A stretch of DNA of 64,000 nucleotides from Streptococcus cristatus. GTDB lineage: Bacteria > Bacillota > Bacilli > Lactobacillales > Streptococcaceae. The position numbers and the translations under genes are program-made. Numbering within the stretch: the first letter of the stretch is position 1; each line of letters starts with the position of its first letter. Positions 56,871 to 64,000 of the stretch are shown one piece after another. Under the pieces are notes generated by a model that saw only the letters and a program-made list of their open reading frames with translations, was not told where the DNA came from and did no database searches. The stretch covers positions 196,661 to 260,660 of the forward strand of contig NZ_RJPR01000001.1 of the NCBI RefSeq assembly GCF_003943465.1. Reading direction: 5' to 3'.

Positions 56871-57407
56871 TTATAATTCAGCAATTTGGCTCAGGTTGAC
56901 TTCGGCCACCGTGTCATTTCCAAACATAGAGATAATCATCTTGACCTTATTATTGTCAATTTCTGTGATTTTACCAGTATAGTTAGCGAAGGCACCGTCA
57001 ATGATGCGAACTGTATCGCCCACCTTAACATCCAAATCAAATTCTTGAACCGTTTGTCCCATAGAAATCAGAATGCTGCGGATTTCTTCCTCCAAGAGCG
57101 GAGTTGGTTTCGAACGGTTTCCGTGTGAACCCACAAATCCAGTTACGTTTGGCGTATTCCGCACGACAAACCAAGCTTCGTCCGTCATGACCATCTCAAC
57201 CAATACATAACCTGGGAAGCGGTTTTCTTCGACTTCCTTGCTCTTGCCGTTTTTCTCTACTTGTACGGTCTGAGTTGGAATTTCCACGCGCAGGATATTC
57301 TCCAGCATATTATAGGTCTGGGCACGTTGCAAGAGATTTTCCTTTACCTTATTTTCATAGCCTGAGTAGGTTTGCAGTACAAACCAGCCTTTATCAAAAC
57401 TGTCCAT
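56871..57407 (-). CDS. nusG: Transcription termination/antitermination factor NusG
   Basis: 178 residues. N-terminal NGN domain (GWFVLQTYSGYENKVKENLL; FPGYVLVEM near residue 63) and a C-terminal KOW domain (VGDTVRIIDGAFANYTGKIT near 128). It couples RNA polymerase to pausing and translation. The gene order pbp2a-rpmG-secE-nusG is conserved, here with a repeat between secE and nusG. Confidence 0.97.
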   Translation of the reverse strand: MDSFDKGWFVLQTYSGYENKVKENLLQRAQTYNMLENILRVEIPTQTVQVEKNGKSKEVEENRFPGYVLVEMVMTDEAWFVVRNTPNVTGFVGSHGNRSKPTPLLEEEIRSILISMGQTVQEFDLDVKVGDTVRIIDGAFANYTGKITEIDNNKVKMIISMFGNDTVAEVNLSQIAEL

Positions 57408-57520
57408 GTTTTGTCCTTTCCTAAATAAAAAAGCCTAGGGCTTCTGCTTGATATCTAGCCTTATTATACCATAAAATCTAAAATTACAAAGCATTTTGGT
57501 AAATATTTTAACAGACAAAT

Positions 57521-57695
57521 GAGAGTGGGACAGAAATCGGTAATTCGTTAGAATTCGATTTCGTCGTCTCACCTCCGCACAGTTGAGTAGGACTGTAAAA
57601 GCTGATGAAATCAGCGTAGTAGAGCCCACTCAACCACTGCGTCTTGCTCGACAATCCAAAGACAATTGAGAGGCTAGGACTTTTGTCCCAGCCTC
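57521..57695 (+). repeat. Structured intergenic repeat, copy C
   Basis: Same element as copies A and B, with one change in the hairpin 1 stem (GTCTCAC for GTCCCAC). Its 3' end forms GAGGCTAGGAC...GTCCCAGCCTC. Unlike A and B it lies antisense to the genes around it, splitting secE from nusG. Confidence 0.85.
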
Positions 57696-57702
57696 ATCTT
57701 TC

Positions 57703-57882
57703 TTATGAAAACATGTTGATTATGCGGAAGAGACCGCTGGCAACTACCTTATCAAAAATATAGATGACAACAGCAAAGAATGCTGTGTATTCCATTACGG
57801 AAAGGAAATCAGTCCATCTTTCTTTACGGGTAGGCCAAGTTGTATCTCGTAGCAAAACGAAAACATCTTTAATGAATTTCAC
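57703..57882 (-). CDS. secE: Preprotein translocase subunit SecE
   Basis: 59 residues, starting at a GTG (MKFIKDVFVLLRDTTWPTRK). The TTWPTRKE motif and one membrane helix (FFAVVIYIFDKVVASGLF) identify SecE, part of the SecYEG channel. The GTG follows GGAGATAGTT and comes 10 bases after the rpmG stop. Confidence 0.93.
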   Translation of the reverse strand: MKFIKDVFVLLRDTTWPTRKERWTDFLSVMEYTAFFAVVIYIFDKVVASGLFRIINMFS

Positions 57883-57891
57883 AACTATCTC

Positions 57892-58044
57892 CTATCTGGT
57901 TTCTTTATGCAGCGTATATTTACTGCAGTGTTTACAATATTTATTCACTTCTAGACGCGTAGGTTTTGGAGTGCTACTAAGTTTGATTGAGTAGTTTCGC
58001 GACCCACAAACTGTACACGCTAGACTCGCTTTTTTTAATGCCAT
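57892..58044 (-). CDS. rpmG: 50S ribosomal protein L33
   Basis: 50 residues ([20 protein letters not shown] ... [17 protein letters not shown]). Four cysteines in CxxC pairs make it the zinc-binding form. It begins 60 bases after the pbp2a stop and precedes secE. Paralogues without zinc ligands usually exist elsewhere in such genomes. Confidence 0.93.
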   Translation of the reverse strand: MALKKASLACTVCGSRNYSIKLSSTPKPTRLEVNKYCKHCSKYTLHKETR

Positions 58045-58104
58045 GACGCCTCCATTCCCCTTATTATAGCAGTTTTCTACTTCTTTGACAAGCTGTTTAG
58101 ACGA

Positions 58105-60327
58105 TTAATGGAACCACCCAGTAATGGTATCCCATAGATTTTTGGCTTTTTCAGTAATCCCAGACTCATCGATAGCTTTCTTGGCATTATCTACCAGGTT
58201 TTGCGCCCGCTCCTGGACATCTTTCAGGAAGTCTTTATTTTCGCTAGTCGTATTCGTTTGACCAGTTCCGTAGGTATCGACTGGGGAAATCCCATTTTCA
58301 GCATAAGCATTTTTCTCGCCAGAGAAGGAGGTTCCTTCCGTATAAGGCAAGATGGTGTTGGCTACATTACGGAAAATAGCCGAAGCTTCATTGGCACTTG
58401 TACCAGTCAGATAGTGAGTTTCATCCGTCTTAGGGAAGCCCAGCCATTGGCTGATAACCACATCCGGTGTGTAGCCGATGACCCACTGGTCTCCTGACAG
58501 ATCAGGGTTAAAGTCAGTCTCTGTTGTTCCTGTCTTTCCAGCCATTGTATAGCCATACGGAGCCGCATAAACTCCCGTTCCGTTTGAGAAAGTTCCCAGC
58601 ATCATACTGGTCATCTTTTCTGTGGTTGAGCGATTGAGAACGCGGGTAGAAGTCTGCCGGTGGGTTTTGACAACCTGACCACTAGCATTTTCTATCTTGG
58701 TGATAAGATGGGCGTCATTCATAACTCCATCATTCGCAAAGACTGAATAGGCTTGAGCCATCTGAAGTGGATTGGTCGTCACGCCGCTTCCCAGAGCCAC
58801 ACCTAGATTCTGTTCTACCTTATCCATATTAAGGCCAAACTTTTTGCCGTACTCAAAGGCCTTGTTCACGCCTAGTTCATCCACTGTTGAAACCGCGGGA
58901 ATATTGAGGGATTCAGCCAAGGCTTGATACATTGGAACCGTCGGTGAACTTTGAATATTGCCATAGTTATTAACTTTATAATCACCAAAAACTGTCCGAC
59001 TATTATCTAGTTCCTTATCCGTTGACCAACCGGCTGCTATAGCTGGGCTGTAGGCCACCAAAGGCTTGATGGTTGAGCCTGGACTACGAGCAGACTGAGT
59101 CGCGTAGTTGAAAGTCCGAAAAGCAGAGCCATCAGCACTGTTGACACGGCCAACCAGAGCCCGAACACCACCCGTCTTAGGATCCAGCGCTACGCTTCCT
59201 GACTCGGCCCGCGTCCCGTCTTCAGCCTGCGGGAAGAGATCGACATTGCTATAAATAACCTGCATGCTAGCTTGATAATTTTGGTCCAATTCGGTGTAAA
59301 TCCGATAGCCGTTGTTGACGATTTCTTCTTCCGTCAGACCGTAATCATTGACCGCTTCATTGATAACCGCATCAAAATAAGATGGGTAGCGATAGTCCTC
59401 TGACTTACCTTCGTAGGCATCGACTAGCTGGCCTCCAATGCCAACCGTCGCAGCCTGATCCGCCGTCGCCTGATCAATGTAACCTGCAGCTACCATATTT
59501 TGAAGAACGGTGTCACGACGGTTGGTCGCATTTTCGACTGAATACAGGGGATTATATAGTTCTGGTCCTTTGAGCATACCAGCTAGAACCGCTGATTGAT
59601 CCAAACTAAGCTGGCTGGCAGATACACCAAAATATTTCTTGCTGGCATCTTCCACGCCCCAAACCCCATTTCCAAAATAAGAATTGTTGAGGTACATGGT
59701 CAGGATTTCCTGCTTGCTGTACTTTTTGTTAATTTCTAAAGCTAGGAAAAATTCCTTGGCCTTGCGCTCAATGGTCTGATCCTGAGAAAGATAGGCATTC
59801 TTGGCCAGCTGCTGCGTGATGGTCGAACCACCACCCGAACGCCCCGCAGTCAAAATAGCTAAAAAGAAGCGACTGTAGTTAATCCCACCATTCTTATAAA
59901 AAGAACGGTCTTCTGTCGCAATCACAGCGTTCTGCAAGTCCTGACTAATCGCGTCTAATTCGACATAGGTTCCCTTTTGTCCAGACAAGCTACCCGCTTC
60001 GTTTCCATCCTTATCATAGATCAAGGTCGTGGCTTTCAGAGCATTCTGCAAGTCTTTGACATTGGTCGTCTTAGCTACATAAAAAAGATAGCCACCGACC
60101 ACCAGACCAAAGGTCAGGCCAAGAATCAAGAATATCTTGGTCAGATGAAACCTGCGCCAAAAGCGGCGGAAGGGATGCTGAGACAGGGGCTTCTTCCGAT
60201 TCTTACCAGACCGGCTATAGCTAGGTTCAGGCGTCTCGTCCTCCAGCTCCTCAGCAACCTTCTTCTCAGGCTGATCCGTTTTAAACAGATTGACTAATTT
60301 TTCAAATATATCATTTAATTTCTTCAT
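58105..60327 (-). CDS. pbp2a: Class A penicillin-binding protein 2A
   Basis: 740 residues. Cytoplasmic tail, membrane helix (IFLILGLTFGLVVGGYLFYV near residue 64), glycosyltransferase domain (ATEDRSFYKNGGINYSRFFL and GGSTITQQLAKNAYL near 165) and transpeptidase domain with SPGSTIKPLVAY (active Ser in STIK near 410), SLN (near 468) and KTGT (near 595). It polymerises and cross-links peptidoglycan. Length and domains match pneumococcal PBP2a. Confidence 0.95.
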   Translation of the reverse strand: MKKLNDIFEKLVNLFKTDQPEKKVAEELEDETPEPSYSRSGKNRKKPLSQHPFRRFWRRFHLTKIFLILGLTFGLVVGGYLFYVAKTTNVKDLQNALKATTLIYDKDGNEAGSLSGQKGTYVELDAISQDLQNAVIATEDRSFYKNGGINYSRFFLAILTAGRSGGGSTITQQLAKNAYLSQDQTIERKAKEFFLALEINKKYSKQEILTMYLNNSYFGNGVWGVEDASKKYFGVSASQLSLDQSAVLAGMLKGPELYNPLYSVENATNRRDTVLQNMVAAGYIDQATADQAATVGIGGQLVDAYEGKSEDYRYPSYFDAVINEAVNDYGLTEEEIVNNGYRIYTELDQNYQASMQVIYSNVDLFPQAEDGTRAESGSVALDPKTGGVRALVGRVNSADGSAFRTFNYATQSARSPGSTIKPLVAYSPAIAAGWSTDKELDNSRTVFGDYKVNNYGNIQSSPTVPMYQALAESLNIPAVSTVDELGVNKAFEYGKKFGLNMDKVEQNLGVALGSGVTTNPLQMAQAYSVFANDGVMNDAHLITKIENASGQVVKTHRQTSTRVLNRSTTEKMTSMMLGTFSNGTGVYAAPYGYTMAGKTGTTETDFNPDLSGDQWVIGYTPDVVISQWLGFPKTDETHYLTGTSANEASAIFRNVANTILPYTEGTSFSGEKNAYAENGISPVDTYGTGQTNTTSENKDFLKDVQERAQNLVDNAKKAIDESGITEKAKNLWDTITGWFH

Positions 60328-60466
60328 AAAACATATTTTATCACCTTATCCATGCAGACACAAGGCACGACTCTGCTACTTTCTACTCCTTTTAGCTTTC
60401 TTTAAGGAAATAGCAGAGCTCCTTTCCTCTTTCCAACGAAGCATTTCCAAATGGGATAGTTTTTGC

Positions 60467-60472
60467 TACAAT
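60467..60472 (+). promoter_or_regulatory. Extended -10 box just ahead of the pseudouridine synthase
   Basis: TTTGCTACAAT is a good extended -10 (TGCTACAAT). The start codon at 60479 lies only seven bases later, at the expected start of transcription. Confidence 0.55.
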
Positions 60473-60478
60473 GAAAAC

Positions 60479-61366
60479 ATGAAATTTACTATTACCATCC
60501 CCGCAAGCCTGCCTCCGATGACCGTCAAAGAATTACTAGAAGACCAACTGCTCATTCCTCGCAAAATTCGCCACTTTCTCCGAACCAAGAAACACATTTT
60601 GGTTAACGGTGAGTCCATCCATTGGCAAACTTTGGTCAAGCCTGGTGACAGCATTCAACTAACTTTTGACAAAGAGGACTATCCAGAAAAAGAACTCCCC
60701 GCTGGCCAACCTCATCTGGTCGAGGAGCTCTATCAGGACGAGCATCTCATCATCGTCAACAAGCCAAACGGCATGAAAAGCCACGGCAATGAGCCGACAG
60801 AAGTCGCTCTGCTCAACCATGTGTCAAGCTATGTCGGACAAACCTGCTATGTCGTCCACCGGCTGGACAAAGAAACCAGTGGTGCCATCCTGTTTGCCAA
60901 AAATCCCTTTGTCCTCCCCATTCTCAACCGCCTCTTGGAAAACAAAGAAATCTACCGCGAATATTGGGCCCTTGCTCAAGGAAAATTTCCCAGCAAGACT
61001 ATCGTTTATAAAGATAAAATTGGACGCGACCGCCATGACCGACGGAAACGCCTCGTTGATCCGAAAAAAGGCCTCTACGCTGAAACTCATGTGACCCGAC
61101 TCAAGGACTTTGGCAACACGACTCTGGTCAAATGTCAATTGAAAACTGGACGGACTCACCAAATCCGCGTCCATCTTGCCCATCATGGCCATCCTATCGT
61201 CGGTGACCCCCTCTACCATCCTCAACCCCAAGGCCGCCTCATGCTCCATGCCCACCGCTTGACATTGACTCATCCATTTACCCTAGAAACCATCAGCGTG
61301 GAAGCACCGTCAGAGAGTTTTGAAGCAGAAATCAAACGGCACAAAAGCAAGGCTAAAAAAGGATAG
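60479..61366 (+). CDS. RluA/RluD-family 23S rRNA pseudouridine synthase
   Basis: 295 residues from the ATG at 60479 (MKFTITIPASLPPMTVKELL). An S4-like N-terminal domain (residues to about 70), then the catalytic HRLDKETSGAIL near residue 130 with the nucleophile Asp, and the C-terminal LKTGRTHQIRVHLAHHGHPI near 225. It converts particular uridines in RNA; the precise site is unknown. A start farther upstream would overlap pbp2a. No ribosome-binding site is visible for the chosen ATG. Confidence 0.87.
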   Translation: MKFTITIPASLPPMTVKELLEDQLLIPRKIRHFLRTKKHILVNGESIHWQTLVKPGDSIQLTFDKEDYPEKELPAGQPHLVEELYQDEHLIIVNKPNGMKSHGNEPTEVALLNHVSSYVGQTCYVVHRLDKETSGAILFAKNPFVLPILNRLLENKEIYREYWALAQGKFPSKTIVYKDKIGRDRHDRRKRLVDPKKGLYAETHVTRLKDFGNTTLVKCQLKTGRTHQIRVHLAHHGHPIVGDPLYHPQPQGRLMLHAHRLTLTHPFTLETISVEAPSESFEAEIKRHKSKAKKG

Positions 61367-61444
61367 CTTGCCTGATTTCCGAGGCTCCAAGGCTAGCACT
61401 CCACATCGACAACTAGCCACAATTCTTTCAAAAAACAGATTTTC

Positions 61445-61475
61445 CCCAAAAAGACGATTCCCTACCGGACATCGT
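61445..61475 (+). terminator. Terminator after the pseudouridine synthase
   Basis: AAAAAGACGAT and ATCGTCTTTTT with a twelve-base loop. Confidence 0.8.
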
Positions 61476-61667
61476 CTTTTTCTTCTCCTCTATCTAGCAA
61501 CTTAGCACGCCAGATACAAACAAGCATCTACCCGTTCTTTATAGGTCATCTACCTTGTGTCAAATTGATGTTCAGTCAATGCGTGATTATTAGCGCTGAC
61601 TGGAACAAGGTCCTCTTCTCGCTTTGAATTATCCTATCTGATCAAAGAATAATCACAAAGTCACAAG
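61476..61667. other. Short gap ahead of the ackA terminator
   Basis: About 190 bases, AT-rich and without a supported open frame. Nothing further seen. Confidence 0.5.
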
Positions 61668-61694
61668 AAAAAGCTCAGCTAGGCCGAGCTTTTT
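61668..61694 (-). terminator. Terminator after ackA
   Basis: AAAAAGCTC and GAGCTTTTT around a short loop, T-run on the minus strand. Confidence 0.8.
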
Positions 61695-61696
61695 GA

Positions 61697-62890
61697 TTAT
61701 TGATTTTTAAAGCGTTCTACATCACGCGCAATGACTAACTCTTCATCTGTCGGGATAACCAGAACTCTGACTTTAGCAGCTTCTGTTGAAATATCTCCTG
61801 TAGCACCAAAGAAATTCTTCTCTGGATCGACATCGCAACCAAACCAAGAAATTCCTTCGATAACCATGCGACGGATAGTCACAGAGTTTTCACCGATACC
61901 AGCTGTAAAGATAATGGCGTCTGCTCCATTTAAAACAGCTAAATACTGACCAATGTATTTTTGAATGCGATCCACAAAAATTTCATTTGCCAATTGTGCC
62001 TTTTCATCACCCGCACGCATAGCTTCGTGAATATCGCGCATATCACTTGATTTCTCTGAAACACCCAACAGTCCAGATTCACGGTTCAGAATTCGACTGA
62101 TATCTTCTGGCGTGTTAAAGTCATCTGTATGTTGCATCAAGTATGGAATAATCGCTGGATCGATGTCACCCGTACGTGTTCCCATCATAACCCCACCAAG
62201 AGGAGTGAAGCCCATAGAAGTATCCACTGAGCGCCCCTTATCAACTGCTGTGATAGAAGCACCGTTTCCGATGTGGCAAGTGATGAGTTTCAATTCTTCA
62301 ATCGGTTTACCCAAAAGTTTGGCAGCTTCGTGGGCTACATACTCATGGCTGGTTCCATGTGCTCCGTATTTACGAACCTTATTTTCAGTGTAATACTTGG
62401 TTGGCAATGGATAGCGATAAGCCTTTTCTGGCATAGTTGTGTGGAAAGATGTATCAAAAACAGCCACACTGGTAATGTCTGGAAGAAGTTGCTTGAAAGC
62501 ACGGATACCGTCAGCATTGGCAGGATTGTGCAAAGGAGCTAGCAGAGACAACTCTTCAATCTTTTTCAACACATCGTCAGTCACAAGAGCTGATTCTTTG
62601 AAATACTCGCCTCCAGCTACGACACGGTGCCCAACACCTGTGATTTCATCATAAGATTGAATAATTTCAAACCGTTTCAAATCATCCAATAAAATTTTCA
62701 CAGCTTGTGTATGGTCAGCAATATCTAAGGTTTGACGTTCAGAACGACCATCAAATTTAACCGTAGAGATTGAATCTTTGAGACCAATCCGCTCAATCAA
62801 ACCTTTAGCCAGCACCTTTTCTTCTGGCATTGAATAAAGTTGCCATTTTACACTCGAACTTCCAGCATTGATAGAAATAGTTTTTGACAT
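61697..62890 (-). CDS. ackA: Acetate kinase
   Basis: 397 residues. It makes ATP and acetate from acetyl phosphate, central to aerobic energy yield in streptococci. ASKHA fold: [15 protein letters not shown] at residues 5-19, [13 protein letters not shown] near 205 and [12 protein letters not shown] near 320. It is the last gene of the comY operon described in S. mutans (as comYI), here 35 bases behind the methyltransferase. Confidence 0.96.
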   Translation of the reverse strand: MSKTISINAGSSSVKWQLYSMPEEKVLAKGLIERIGLKDSISTVKFDGRSERQTLDIADHTQAVKILLDDLKRFEIIQSYDEITGVGHRVVAGGEYFKESALVTDDVLKKIEELSLLAPLHNPANADGIRAFKQLLPDITSVAVFDTSFHTTMPEKAYRYPLPTKYYTENKVRKYGAHGTSHEYVAHEAAKLLGKPIEELKLITCHIGNGASITAVDKGRSVDTSMGFTPLGGVMMGTRTGDIDPAIIPYLMQHTDDFNTPEDISRILNRESGLLGVSEKSSDMRDIHEAMRAGDEKAQLANEIFVDRIQKYIGQYLAVLNGADAIIFTAGIGENSVTIRRMVIEGISWFGCDVDPEKNFFGATGDISTEAAKVRVLVIPTDEELVIARDVERFKNQ

Positions 62891-62925
62891 CTCGTCACCT
62901 CTTTAAGCGTTTTCAAACTATTATA

Positions 62926-63891
62926 TCAAAAATTTGTTTGAATTTCACTAACTTTGACCCAGTTTTGAAAACTTTCACGAAACTTTAAGATTTCATCCTG
63001 ACTTTGCAAGTCCTGCAAAGGGTAGATAAACGGCTGAATGTCTGATTCGCCTTGTTTTCTCAGGACAAGTATCGTCTTAGCATTCTGTCGGCTCGCGAAA
63101 ATCTTCTCTGGTAGGGAAATCATTGCCAAGAGCTGGGCACTAGAAAGCAGCCATTTTTTCAGCAGATGACTTTGAGGGCTCGTCAGCAGATTATTTGGCG
63201 CGAGAAAGATAGCATAGCCCCCCGGTTTCAAATATTTTAACGATTGCTCCATCAAGAGATGATGGGCGTAAGTATGCTCGTCTGGACTGGCAACCTCATA
63301 ACGAGCCGCCACGGCATCATCTGGATAATAGCCCACTGGCAAATCACTGACAATCAAGTCGCTTTCTTTCAGAACCTGAGGCCGCACCGCATCTCCTTGA
63401 GCAAAGTGTGCCTTAGAATTCATGACTTCGGCAATGCTGGCAGACAAATCAATCAGCAAGTCGTCAATTTCTAGGCCCAGATAATCCATGTTTTTTTGTG
63501 TGTGGTTGAGCAGAGTCTCCGCCAAATTGCCTGTTCCACTGCCAATCTCCAGCAAATCAATTCTCTCGTCTTGGACCAACTGGTCAATCAGAAAACTCAG
63601 CAAAAAGCCGACCGAATCCGGTGTGAACTGATGATTAGCTTGGAGTGGCTCTGTCTGAGAAGCCTTCATGAAAATAAACTGATAAGCCCGACGCCACTCC
63701 TCCTTGGTCAAATGCAGGGCACGAAGTTTCTCATTATTTTTCAGAATTTCTTGTAATTCTGTATCTCCGTCCAGATAAATTCCATTCTGCTCAATCAAGG
63801 CATCATAAAAATTAGTCCCCAGCACATTTTGGATATTTTGCACGTTTTCTAAAAGTAGATGAAAAGCTCGTTCTATTTTTTCAAATTTCAT
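62926..63891 (-). CDS. Class I SAM-dependent methyltransferase (ComYH-like)
   Basis: 321 residues. Motif I is DLLEIGSGTGNLAETLL near residue 113 and motif IV is DLIVSDLPVGYYPDD near 177, close to N6-adenine methyltransferases but with DLPV in place of NPPY. It corresponds to comYH, the methyltransferase-like gene at the end of the comY (type IV pilus-like DNA uptake) operon. Target unknown. A hairpin precedes it. Confidence 0.85.
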   Translation of the reverse strand: MKFEKIERAFHLLLENVQNIQNVLGTNFYDALIEQNGIYLDGDTELQEILKNNEKLRALHLTKEEWRRAYQFIFMKASQTEPLQANHQFTPDSVGFLLSFLIDQLVQDERIDLLEIGSGTGNLAETLLNHTQKNMDYLGLEIDDLLIDLSASIAEVMNSKAHFAQGDAVRPQVLKESDLIVSDLPVGYYPDDAVAARYEVASPDEHTYAHHLLMEQSLKYLKPGGYAIFLAPNNLLTSPQSHLLKKWLLSSAQLLAMISLPEKIFASRQNAKTILVLRKQGESDIQPFIYPLQDLQSQDEILKFRESFQNWVKVSEIQTNF

Positions 63892-63919
63892 GGCATCCTC
63901 CGTTGTCTTATGATACCAA

Positions 63920-63946
63920 AAAGAAGCCCTCTTTCCAAGGGCTATC
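63920..63946 (-). terminator. Hairpin ahead of the methyltransferase
   Basis: AGCCCTTGGAAAGAGGGCT then TCTTTTT on the minus strand. It lies between the upstream comY gene and the methyltransferase and would stop some of the operon transcript. Confidence 0.6.
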
Positions 63947-63949
63947 GGA

Positions 63950-64000
63950 TTACAAATCTTTTACATTTATATTAGTTGCTTCTCTTGTCAGTTGAAGGAG
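63950..64000 (-). CDS. 3' end of a further gene, probably comYG/comGG
   Basis: The last 16 codons (LLQLTREATNINVKDL) and a TAA at 63950-63952. From its position upstream of the methyltransferase it should be the last pilin-like gene of the comY operon; the visible residues do not prove it. Confidence 0.6.
   Translation of the reverse strand, partial: LLQLTREATNINVKDL

Overview
The window is from a low-GC Gram-positive coccus, almost certainly a Streptococcus of the sanguinis/gordonii group. The evidence is the gene content and order: dut-radA-can, prmA-rsmE, 6S RNA next to rarA, the scaCBA-tpx manganese locus with pepO, pbp2a-rpmG-secE-nusG, gshF, and the acetate kinase gene behind a competence (comY) methyltransferase. 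The manganese lipoprotein reads like ScaA/SsaB of that group, and the protein sequences stay close to pneumococcal ones throughout. It is ordinary chromosome with a few accessory patches.

Layout. 1-2700 is a graveyard of polymorphic-toxin parts on the minus strand: two toxin-tip/immunity cassettes sharing a 169-base direct repeat, a scrap of YD-repeat (Rhs-like) coding sequence and a broken class B sortase. 2764-8800 holds an ABC transporter pair without its binding protein, carbonic anhydrase, an AIM24-family protein, radA (apparently with a non-canonical AUC start), a phosphatase, dut and a Nudix gene. 9046-13440 carries a glutamine amidotransferase-like hydrolase, rsmE, prmA, a frameshifted GIY-YIG nuclease, a second Nudix gene and a DUF3013-type gene. 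13528-15134 is rarA, 6S RNA and tRNA-Lys. A small acquired unit follows (HAD phosphatase plus LacI repressor with a palindromic operator in its promoter), then groESL with a CIRCE element, a two-gene multidrug ABC exporter, gpsA-galU, a frameshifted rhomboid gene, a folate gene and the two lysine/DAP genes.

The least ordinary block is 29176-34694: five adjacent minus-strand genes for single-pass membrane proteins that are clearly paralogues of each other, each with a two-repeat extracytoplasmic domain. I cannot assign a function. They lie between dapD and pgi, with a PepSY-like remnant among them.

After pgi come the SRP RNA, tadA, a HAD phosphatase, purA, gshF, an XpaC/TelA pair, tpx and scaCBA with an Mn-repressor operator, pepO, a potassium channel, leuS, a VIT-family transporter, tsf, rpsB, tRNA-Cys, nusG, secE, rpmG, pbp2a, an RluD-type pseudouridine synthase, ackA, the comY-operon methyltransferase and the 3' end of a further gene.

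A 180-base structured intergenic repeat occurs three times (after purA, after leuS, between secE and nusG), with a diverged relative after the SRP RNA. Both tRNA genes are followed by what look like scars of excised integrative elements. No CRISPR array, insertion sequence or rRNA was seen.
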